This document shows, piece after piece, positions 1 through 5,237 of a DNA stretch of 11,374 bases (the stretch's first letter is position 1; the number at the start of each line of letters is the position of its first letter). Source of the stretch: JBELHR01 sp049607205 (GTDB lineage Bacteria; Bacteroidota; Bacteroidia; Flavobacteriales; Flavobacteriaceae). The position numbers and the translations under genes were made by a program. Under the pieces are notes generated by a model, which was not told the origin of the DNA, searched no databases, and saw only the letters and a list, made by a program, of their open reading frames with translations. The stretch is from NCBI GenBank assembly GCA_049607205.1, contig JBMYWH010000037.1, forward strand, positions 1-11,374. Reading direction: 5' to 3'.

Positions 1-28
1 GCCACTGGTGGGAGAGTATGTCACCGCC
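1..28 (+). rRNA. rrf: 5S rRNA, 3' end only (partial)
   Basis: The window opens inside a 5S rRNA gene. The stretch containing GGGAGAGTATGTCACCGCC matches the conserved 3' part of bacterial 5S rRNA: the loop E/helix IV strand with GGGAGAGTA, then the helix I strand ending in CCGCC. A T-run and a hairpin terminator follow at once, as expected at the end of an rRNA operon. The 5' part and the 23S/16S genes would lie upstream of the window. The exact 3' end (about 28-30) is estimated by eye. Confidence 0.85.
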
Positions 29-36
29 TTTTTTTT

Positions 37-69
37 AAACCCTCATTACATTGTAATGAGGGTTTTTTT
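37..69 (+). terminator. Rho-independent terminator of the rRNA operon
   Basis: An inverted repeat (AAACCCTCATTA, then CATTG as loop, then TAATGAGGGTTT) is followed by a run of T. The 12-bp stem spans 37-48 and 54-65. It lies immediately after the 5S 3' end and before the insertion sequence, so it should stop rRNA operon transcription before the IS. A second T-run (29-36) sits between the 5S end and the hairpin. Confidence 0.9.
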
Positions 70-85
70 ATGCGCTGGAGTTAAG

Positions 86-93
86 GTTTATAG
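86..93. repeat. Left 8-bp target-site duplication of the IS
   Basis: GTTTATAG here is repeated exactly at 1520-1527, directly abutting the two inverted-repeat ends of the insertion sequence. The next base on each outer side differs, so the duplication is exactly 8 bp. Eight-base duplications are typical of ISL3-type elements. Confidence 0.9.
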
Positions 94-116
94 GGATCAA
101 CGTTATTTTGTGGGGA
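94..116 (+). repeat. Left terminal inverted repeat of the IS
   Basis: It starts GGATCAAC and ends TGGGGA. The middle is less conserved relative to the right end at 1497-1519. The TTTTG inside it (106-110) may double as the -33 region of the transposase promoter. Confidence 0.85.
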
Positions 117-141
117 TTTCCAAAAAAAGGGATTAATTTTG
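108..141 (+). promoter_or_regulatory. Candidate transposase promoter within the IS left end
   Basis: TAATTTTG at 134-141 matches the Bacteroidota -7 element TAnnTTTG exactly. A TTG at 108-110, inside the terminal repeat, lies 23 nt upstream, somewhat longer than the usual spacing of about 19. Transcription would start about 20 nt before the first ATG at 166. This is a pattern match only. Confidence 0.5.
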
Positions 142-165
142 TGGAATTATTAAAATACAAGATTG

Positions 166-531
166 ATGAATTTAGAGTTGGCAGGATTGATGTTTCCAGA
201 AGGAGTTTTAGATTATTTTACTTTAACTGAGTTTAAGGAAGAGGGAGGAAAGATTCATTTTTATTTAGAGGAGAAGAATATTTTACCTTCAGATTATAGT
301 TCTTCTCAAGCTGTGTCAAAAGGCTTTTTAAATCCTATAGTTATAGAAGATTTTCCGCTACGAGGGAAAGATGTTTTACTTCATATAAAACGCCGACGCT
401 GGACTTTAAAAGAAACCGGAACGATTATTCAACGGGATTGGACTCTTGCCGCCCAAGGAATCAAAATGACTGCAGACTTTGCAGCTTTTTTAAAAGGTAT
501 CAGTGGATACTCATCCTCTGAGTACTTCTAG
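166..531 (+). CDS. IS transposase N-terminal region protein (orfA)
   Basis: This is a 121-residue protein starting at ATG 166; an in-frame TTG at 163 directly precedes it, but ATG is preferred. It resembles the N-terminal-region proteins paired with ISAon1-type transposases. The recognisable core is a basic stretch with KGFLNPIVIEDFPLRGK, followed by HIKRRRW and a W-T-L-A-A-Q-G-I-K-M-T segment, probably a DNA-binding/end-recognition domain of the ISL3-type zinc-binding/HTH region. I see no CxxC zinc motif. It ends at TAG 529-531, inside the overlap with the catalytic frame, which lies in the +1 frame relative to this one. The C-terminal residues SSSEYF probably mark where the shift or restart to the second frame occurs. 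The full transposase presumably needs both products, fused or separate. Confidence 0.8.
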   Translation: MNLELAGLMFPEGVLDYFTLTEFKEEGGKIHFYLEEKNILPSDYSSSQAVSKGFLNPIVIEDFPLRGKDVLLHIKRRRWTLKETGTIIQRDWTLAAQGIKMTADFAAFLKGISGYSSSEYF

Positions 532-1486
532 AATAGCTAAGATCTACAATACCAATAGCGATAAACTACAAAAGGCTTATAAACACAAGCTTAGCGATTA
601 TAATAGTTGGAGACATAAGTCTCATGCAGAAGACTGGATTCTTTATGGAAAGAACCTAGGAAAGTATCTGAGTATTGATGAGACAAGTCTATCCAAAGGA
701 GAGCTTTATACTATTGTGACAAACAAAGAAGCTCTAGGCCAGAAGGGTACTATTGTTGCCATGATCAAAGGTACACGAAGCGAAGATGTTATAAGAGTTC
801 TAGAGAAGCTTCCTTTATCTAGACGTAATATGGTAAAAGAGGTTACCCTAGATATGGCTGCTAATATGAATTTGATTGTCAAGCGTTGTTTTAAAAAGGC
901 TATTATCGTCACTGATAGATTCCATGTTCAAAAGCTAGCTAGTGAAGCAGTTCAAGAACAACGTATTAAGTACCGTTGGGAAGCTATCAGTCAGGAGAAT
1001 AAGATGATGAAGGAGTCTAAATCTACAGGCTATTCTTATCAACCAGAAGTTCTGTCTAATGGAGATACAGTTCGACAGTTATTAGCAAGAAGTAGACATT
1101 TATTATTTAAAAGTCCTTCAAAATGGACGAGTTCCCAATCAGAAAGAGCTGTCCTATTGTTTGAACGTTATCCGAGGATTTATCAGGCTTATAAACTATC
1201 ACAATCGTTGAGTGGTGTCTTTAGTTCTTGCACCAATAAAGATACAGCAAGGTTAGAATTAGCCAGGTGGTATCAGGAGGTTGAAAAGGCTAATTTTGAA
1301 TCTTTCCAAGTGATCTCAAGAACTATTTATCATCATTATGATAAGATATTAAACTACTTCATCAATCGAAGCACCAATGCCTCTGCGGAATCTTTTAATG
1401 CAAAGATCAAGGACTTCAGAAGACAGTTTAGAGGAGTAAAAGACATCCCTTTTTTTCTGTACAGATTATCTAAATTATATGCTTAA
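503..1486 (+). CDS. IS DDE transposase, catalytic frame (orfB)
   Basis: This is the catalytic part of an ISL3-related/ISAon1-type DDE transposase, which cuts and joins the IS ends. Numbered from GTG 503 (327 residues), the presumed catalytic acids are D59 in LSIDETS, D138 in VTDRFHV and E296 in NASAESFNAKIKDFRR. The DRFHV motif and the E..N.KIK helix are typical of ISL3 transposases. A further conserved TLDMA (D117) precedes the second Asp. The frame is open from 494, just after a TAA at 491-493. Expression could therefore begin at GTG 503, or result from a +1 shift out of orfA near 515-520, which would join ...GYSSS to STSRIAKIY. I see no internal stops or truncation, so the catalytic domain appears intact. 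It ends at TAA 1484-1486, inside the right-end inner repeat. Confidence 0.88.
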   Translation: MDTHPLSTSRIAKIYNTNSDKLQKAYKHKLSDYNSWRHKSHAEDWILYGKNLGKYLSIDETSLSKGELYTIVTNKEALGQKGTIVAMIKGTRSEDVIRVLEKLPLSRRNMVKEVTLDMAANMNLIVKRCFKKAIIVTDRFHVQKLASEAVQEQRIKYRWEAISQENKMMKESKSTGYSYQPEVLSNGDTVRQLLARSRHLLFKSPSKWTSSQSERAVLLFERYPRIYQAYKLSQSLSGVFSSCTNKDTARLELARWYQEVEKANFESFQVISRTIYHHYDKILNYFINRSTNASAESFNAKIKDFRRQFRGVKDIPFFLYRLSKLYA

Positions 1487-1496
1487 AATTAATTCC

Positions 1497-1519
1497 TCCC
1501 CAACTTTTGAGGTTGATCC
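1497..1519 (-). repeat. Right terminal inverted repeat of the IS
   Basis: Read on the minus strand it begins GGATCAAC and ends TGGGGA, matching the left end at 94-116 in 16 of 23 positions, including all of the outer 8 and inner 6. Confidence 0.85.
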
Positions 1520-1527
1520 GTTTATAG
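1520..1527. repeat. Right 8-bp target-site duplication of the IS
   Basis: GTTTATAG is identical to 86-93. Removing the IS and one copy restores a plausible uninterrupted spacer between the rRNA terminator and the transporter promoter. Confidence 0.9.
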
Positions 1528-1560
1528 TGGTCTTCATATATTATGAGGTGTATAATATCG

Positions 1561-1568
1561 TATCTTTG
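1561..1568 (+). promoter_or_regulatory. Candidate -7 promoter element of the MFS gene
   Basis: TATCTTTG matches TAnnTTTG exactly. No good TTG lies about 19 nt upstream; TTA at 1541-1543 is the nearest, with a 17-nt spacer. Only 4 nt separate the element from ATG 1573, so the transcript may be leaderless or nearly so. The IS target site ends 33 bp upstream. Confidence 0.5.
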
Positions 1569-1572
1569 CATT

Positions 1573-2754
1573 ATGCACAAATTGAATAAAAATCTCTTCG
1601 TTTTAATATTGGGAATGCTGGCCATGATTGGTCCATTTAATATTGATACTTGTTTACCGGCCTTTGGTCAAATGGCAGACTATTTTGCAGTTCCGTTTAA
1701 GAAGGTTGAGCTGAGCATGAGCTTGTTTTTTCTTGGCTTTGGTTTAGGGCAGTTAGCTGCTGGATATCTTAGTGATATTAAAGGAAGAAGGTTTGTGGTT
1801 AGTGTAGGTCTTGTAATTTCAATTATTGGAAGTATATATCTTGTTTTTGTAGAAGATATATACGGATTCTATATTGGTCGTGTGCTTCAGGCAATAGGTG
1901 GTGGTTTCGTGGGAGTTACCATTGCTACAATAGTTAGAGACTATTTTAAAGGTAGTGAAGCTGCGAGTATTATGAGTAATATTATGATGATTGCAATGGC
2001 TGCACCACTTATTGCACCTACTATTGGAGCTGGTTTATTACATTCCTTTTCATGGAGGTCAATATTTGTTTTTATCGCTATTTATGGTGGAATTCAACTT
2101 TTTCTAGTTCGTTGGAAGATTTTTGATGCAGCGCGTGAATCTGTTGATAGAGATCCGTTTTTTACTAGGTTAAAAGTTGTTTACTCAAACTCTAAAGCTT
2201 TGAGATATATGGCTGCTATGGCTATTCCATCAGGAGCCTTATACACCTATTTAACTTGTGCGCCCTTTATTTATCAGGAGTTTTTTGGACTCAGTGAGTC
2301 TAATTTTGCCTTGATGTTTGGACTGAATGGAGGTATGTTGATTATTATGAATAAAGTAAATGCAGTCCTGGTGAAATCTTATAATCCTGAATCTTTATTG
2401 ACTTTTGGATTAGTTATGCATTTATCAACCTTATTTGCTATAATTTCTTTAGTGCTATTAGACTATCCAAGTCCTTATATAATACTTCCTTTATTGACCT
2501 TGCATTTAGGTTCCCTTGGCTTTATTTCAGGAAATGCAACAACCTTAGCTTTAGAATCCTATGACATGAATTTAGCAGGATTGGCTAATTCTCAAATGAG
2601 AGTTATAGGAATTATTTTTGGTTCATTAGCAGGATTTGTCGCAAGTAGCTTTAATAATCACACCTTGTTTCCACCTGTAATAGTTATGTTCTCCTGTTCT
2701 TTACTAGGATTTATTATTTATTATTTCTGGGGGAAATCTAAGACTTTAGCTTAG
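1573..2754 (+). CDS. MFS multidrug efflux transporter, Bcr/CflA (DHA1) type
   Basis: This 393-residue inner-membrane proton antiporter of the major facilitator superfamily probably exports drugs or other small molecules. Many hydrophobic segments fit 12 membrane helices, and the length is typical. The family motifs are visible. N-I-D-T-C-L-P-A near residues 23-30 carries the membrane Asp of DHA1 pumps. GYLSDIKGRR (64-73) is motif A of loop 2-3. RVLQAIGGG (103-111) is the motif B region. APLIAPTIGAGL (144-155) is the antiporter motif C in helix 5. ATG 1573 is preferred over the in-frame ATG at 1543 because a TAnnTTTG promoter element lies between them and because the N-terminus then matches related pumps. 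The substrate cannot be read from sequence. The upstream IS points in the same direction without a visible terminator at its right end, so transposase read-through could add to expression. Confidence 0.88.
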   Translation: MHKLNKNLFVLILGMLAMIGPFNIDTCLPAFGQMADYFAVPFKKVELSMSLFFLGFGLGQLAAGYLSDIKGRRFVVSVGLVISIIGSIYLVFVEDIYGFYIGRVLQAIGGGFVGVTIATIVRDYFKGSEAASIMSNIMMIAMAAPLIAPTIGAGLLHSFSWRSIFVFIAIYGGIQLFLVRWKIFDAARESVDRDPFFTRLKVVYSNSKALRYMAAMAIPSGALYTYLTCAPFIYQEFFGLSESNFALMFGLNGGMLIIMNKVNAVLVKSYNPESLLTFGLVMHLSTLFAIISLVLLDYPSPYIILPLLTLHLGSLGFISGNATTLALESYDMNLAGLANSQMRVIGIIFGSLAGFVASSFNNHTLFPPVIVMFSCSLLGFIIYYFWGKSKTLA

Positions 2755-2800
2755 ATCTTTATCAATAGATATAAATTTTTGAAAAGCGACCTTTTGACCT

Positions 2801-3262
2801 ATGCATTTGAATAAGGACCTAAAACAATATTATTTAGAGGATTTTCAATTAGTACTCAAGGAACCTATGGAGTTTTGGGACTTGGATAGCCTTATTTTAC
2901 GTGAGGCACTAGTGAAAATTAATCTGAACCCTGAGGTACAAACCCTTTACTCTAAACACAATGCGAAAGAAGAGAGCTATTTGTTCCTGACCTTTTCTAA
3001 AAAGGTTGAGCGCTCCTTGTTTCGATATGCACTTCCCTTTATATTAGATCAGTTTAATGCTCGTGGAGTTTTTTGTTTTTATGAATATCTGTCTCCTCGT
3101 GAAAACATGAATTTAAAGGTTCCTAATAATGCCAATCAAGGTGCTGTGAATAATCCAGAATATTTTCAAGTAGATCATATTAAAATCGGGTTAGAAACGA
3201 ATTCGGAAATAGAACATGAACGTTTTTGGGCGCTTTTGATTGAAGTACTGTATCGATTATAG
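2801..3262 (+). CDS. Hypothetical cytoplasmic protein, family not recognised
   Basis: I do not recognise this 153-residue protein. It has no signal peptide and no membrane helix, and is rich in aromatic and charged residues. The first part (Y-Y-L-E-D-F-Q-L-V-L-K-E-P-M-E-F-W-D-L) looks mixed alpha/beta. Around residues 67-90 a segment, SKKVERSLFRYALPFILDQF, looks like an amphipathic helix. After a glycine/aromatic strand (GVFCFYEYL), a polar loop with PNNANQG leads to a C-terminal helix. The ATG at 2801 is the first in frame and lies 46 bp after the transporter stop, with no terminator visible in the gap, so it may be co-transcribed with the efflux gene. No convincing promoter was found just upstream (only a near-match, AATTTTTG). 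Base composition is like its neighbours. It could be a lineage-restricted Bacteroidota protein; no function is proposed. Confidence 0.65.
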   Translation: MHLNKDLKQYYLEDFQLVLKEPMEFWDLDSLILREALVKINLNPEVQTLYSKHNAKEESYLFLTFSKKVERSLFRYALPFILDQFNARGVFCFYEYLSPRENMNLKVPNNANQGAVNNPEYFQVDHIKIGLETNSEIEHERFWALLIEVLYRL

Positions 3263-3309
3263 ATGGTTTAAAGTATTGTTAATTATTTATTTCAAGTTTG
3301 AATATTTAT

Positions 3310-3317
3310 TAATTTTG
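3310..3317 (+). promoter_or_regulatory. Candidate -7 promoter element of the secreted protein gene
   Basis: TAATTTTG matches TAnnTTTG exactly and lies 17 nt before the ATG at 3335. No TTG occurs at the usual distance upstream, so only the -7 half is supported. It suggests that this small gene has its own promoter. Confidence 0.45.
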
Positions 3318-3334
3318 CTGCTAAATTGTTAATT

Positions 3335-3730
3335 ATGAAAAAGTTATTGATGTTGTTTGTGGTTTTTGGAATGACAACATTTGGGTATAGCCAAGGAATT
3401 AAAGATAGTTTGAACCAATCTATTACTGAGCTCATCGATGTTGTTGTTCTAAATGAGATTTATGTAAATGAAAATTTGGATGAGATTGAGTCACTTCTTT
3501 CTACTGTGAAGGAATTGAAGGAGCTGAGCGTGGATCAGGTTTGGCAGAATCAATTAAATATGACAGAGAAGAGATTATTTGATATCAAGCAAGGAAATGA
3601 TCCTAAAACTTCAGCTCGAAAGATTTATAAAATTGAGCTAACATTGAATAATCAAATTAAACGATTTACTTCAAGAATTAGTAATGGGGAGAGTATAAAG
3701 GATTATTTAATAGATCTTCCAGTTGAATAA
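3335..3730 (+). CDS. Small predicted secreted protein, function unknown
   Basis: This 131-residue protein has a clear N-terminal signal peptide: MKK, a hydrophobic core LLMLFVVFGMTTF, and a likely cleavage site after GYSQ. The mature part is about 110 residues, charged and almost wholly helical in character (LDEIESLLSTVKELKEL, then KRLFDIKQGNDPKTSARKIYKIELTLNNQIKRF), suggesting a small helical-bundle or coiled-coil periplasmic protein. It has no cysteine, so it is not a lipoprotein and has no disulfides. ATG 3335 is chosen over an in-frame TTG at 3326 because it gives a standard signal peptide. The gene converges on the acyl-CoA dehydrogenase. I cannot assign a family. Confidence 0.7.
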   Translation: MKKLLMLFVVFGMTTFGYSQGIKDSLNQSITELIDVVVLNEIYVNENLDEIESLLSTVKELKELSVDQVWQNQLNMTEKRLFDIKQGNDPKTSARKIYKIELTLNNQIKRFTSRISNGESIKDYLIDLPVE

Positions 3731-3759
3731 AAAACCCGATTCCTTAGAAGAAACCGGGT
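3729..3759 (-). terminator. Probable terminator of the acyl-CoA dehydrogenase gene, between convergent genes
   Basis: ACCCG (3734-3738) pairs with CGGGT (3755-3759), and TTC/GAA can add pairs inside the loop. On the minus strand the stem is followed by six T (complement of the A-run 3729-3734), a good intrinsic terminator 47 bp past the dehydrogenase stop. On the plus strand only a weak T-rich tail (TCTATTT) follows, so it may be partly bidirectional. Confidence 0.55.
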
Positions 3760-3806
3760 CTATTTCAAGTCTACCTGATGGTAATATCAATCATTTAACC
3801 TATTAA

Positions 3807-4949
3807 CTAAAAATCAAGTATAGCTCTTGAAATTACTATTTGTTGTATTTCACTGGTCCCTTCATAGATCTGAGTGATTTTTGCATCTCGCATTAAGCGT
3901 TCTACATGATATTCTTTAACGAATCCGTATCCACCATGAATTTGAACGGCTTCTGTTGCAATCTCCATAGCTTTTTCTGCTGCATAGTATTTTGCCATGG
4001 CACCAGAGAGGTCATAGTTTTCTCCTTGGTCCTTATCCCAAGCCGCTTTGAGCACCAGTTGACGGGCAGCTTCAATTTCAGTAGCCATTTTTGCTAATTT
4101 AAAGGCGATGGCTTGATGCTTCCCTATCTCTTTCCCAAAGGATTTTCTTTCTTTTGCATATTGAAGTGCTAACTCATATGCTCCTGAGGCAATTCCTAAG
4201 GCTTGAGCAGCAATCCCAATACGACCACCGGCTAAGGTTTTCATTGCGAATTTAAAGCCAAAACCATCTTCACCAATTCTATTTTCTTTAGGTACTTTAA
4301 CATCAGTAAACATTAATGAATGTGTGTCACTTCCACGAATCCCTAATTTATTTTCTTTAGGCCCTACCTGAAACCCTGGCATATCCTTATCAAGGATTAA
4401 GGCGTTGATTCCTCTATGACCTTTCTCAACATCAGTCTGAGCAATCACTAAGTAGACACTTGCAGTAGATCCATTAGTAATCCAGTTTTTAGTTCCGTTG
4501 ACTAAGTAGTGATCTCCCTTGTCTATAGCAGTGGTTTTTTGAGAAGTAGCATCTGATCCGGCTTCAGGCTCACTTAAACAAAATGCACCAATGATTTCTC
4601 CCGTGGCAAGCTTTGTTAAATACTTTTCCTTTTGTTCTTGAGTTCCATATTTTTCAAGTCCCCAACATACTAAGGAGTTATTTACACTCATTACTACGGA
4701 GGCTGACGCGTCAATTTTTGAGATTTCTTCCATGGCTAATACATAAGAAACTGTATCCATTCCTCCACCGCCATATTGTGGATCTACCATCATACCGAGA
4801 AAACCAAGTTCTCCCATTTTTTTTATCTCTTCCTTCGGGAATTGTTGGTTTTCATCTCTTTCAATGACGCCCTCAAGCAATTCAGCTTTTGCAAAATCAC
4901 GAGCCGCATCACGAATCATTACCTGTTCTTCGCTTAGTCTATAATTCAT
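3807..4949 (-). CDS. Acyl-CoA dehydrogenase, short-chain (butyryl-CoA) type
   Basis: This 380-residue FAD enzyme catalyses the first step of fatty-acid or branched amino-acid beta-oxidation, converting acyl-CoA to trans-2-enoyl-CoA and passing electrons to electron-transfer flavoprotein. The length is normal and all three domains are present: an N-terminal helical domain (about 1-118), a beta domain (about 120-230) with CLSEPEAGSD at 124-133 and WITNG at 156-160, and a C-terminal helical domain. The latter carries the family signature A-V-Q-I-H-G-G-Y-G-F and Q-I-Y-E-G-T-S-E-I-Q, in which E363 is the expected catalytic base. The position of this Glu is that of short/medium-chain enzymes rather than isovaleryl-CoA dehydrogenase. 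Exact chain-length preference is uncertain. The gene is transcribed alone on the minus strand, and no TAnnTTTG element was found upstream of it. Its start is ATG at 4949-4947 (M-N-Y-R-L-S-E-E-Q). Confidence 0.93.
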   Translation of the reverse strand: MNYRLSEEQVMIRDAARDFAKAELLEGVIERDENQQFPKEEIKKMGELGFLGMMVDPQYGGGGMDTVSYVLAMEEISKIDASASVVMSVNNSLVCWGLEKYGTQEQKEKYLTKLATGEIIGAFCLSEPEAGSDATSQKTTAIDKGDHYLVNGTKNWITNGSTASVYLVIAQTDVEKGHRGINALILDKDMPGFQVGPKENKLGIRGSDTHSLMFTDVKVPKENRIGEDGFGFKFAMKTLAGGRIGIAAQALGIASGAYELALQYAKERKSFGKEIGKHQAIAFKLAKMATEIEAARQLVLKAAWDKDQGENYDLSGAMAKYYAAEKAMEIATEAVQIHGGYGFVKEYHVERLMRDAKITQIYEGTSEIQQIVISRAILDF

Positions 4950-5237
4950 TTATTGTTTTAGTTTAGTTGTTTTTAATACGGAGTCTATAAATATATGTAA
5001 AATTTCATCTGTTTTATTAGGATTTTGATAATTTATGAGATGAATAAAAAAACTTATGTTATTTTTTTGATAAATTGAATTTTAGTGATAAATGTTAGCT
5101 TTTACATTGCTTATTTTGTGAAAATTTACGGATATGTAAATGTTGTTGAATGTCTTAGGATTTAAATTAAGTGCAAGGGTATTTTTTTTATATTTGTTTG
5201 ATTTGAAAAAAATCACCTAAACAAACTAACAACAAAC
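4950..5237. other. AT-rich divergent intergenic region
   Basis: This 288-bp spacer separates the minus-strand acyl-CoA dehydrogenase from the plus-strand amino-acid dehydrogenase. It is strikingly AT-rich with several T- and A-runs and no plausible coding frame. It should hold both promoters. I can only point to a plus-strand -7 element at 5189-5196 and see no clear operator palindrome or riboswitch-like structure. Confidence 0.6.
5189..5196 (+). promoter_or_regulatory. Candidate -7 promoter element of the dehydrogenase-nhaD operon
   Basis: TATATTTG matches TAnnTTTG exactly and lies 41 nt before ATG 5238, giving a leader of about 35 nt. No TTG is present at the usual spacing upstream. The leader is A/C-rich near the start codon (ACAAACTAACAACAAAC) with no Shine-Dalgarno site, as is common in Bacteroidota. 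Confidence 0.5.

Larger units (their letters stand above)
94..1519 (+). mobile_element. Complete ISAon1-like (ISL3-related) insertion sequence
   Basis: This 1426-bp element has imperfect terminal inverted repeats of about 23 bp (94-116 and 1497-1519). They share the outer 8 bp GGATCAAC and an inner TGGGGA, with 16 of 23 positions identical. An inner inverted repeat, ATTAATTTT (132-140, complement at 1485-1493), lies just inside each end. Exact 8-bp duplications of GTTTATAG flank it. It carries two overlapping transposase frames, 166-531 and about 503-1486. The protein pair resembles the Bacteroidota ISAon1-type elements recalled from annotation (an N-terminal-region protein plus a DDE transposase). 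The exact duplication and matching ends suggest a fairly recent, undecayed insertion, between an rRNA terminator and the promoter of the downstream transporter. The family name rests on recognition by eye. Confidence 0.9.

Noticed and set aside
486..496. TTTTTTAAAAG as a classical -1 frameshift site of the transposase
   Set aside because: A -1 shift here does not lead into the catalytic frame, which needs +1 or -2. Loss of a T would run into the TAA at 491-493.
1543..1572. In-frame ATG giving a 403-residue MFS protein
   Set aside because: A perfect TAnnTTTG promoter element lies between this ATG and the next at 1573. The extra residues (MRCIISYLCI) do not look like the start of this pump family.
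4950..5237. Riboswitch or small RNA in the AT-rich divergent spacer
   Set aside because: I found no paired GC-rich stems, terminator or known motif, only AT-rich promoter-like DNA.
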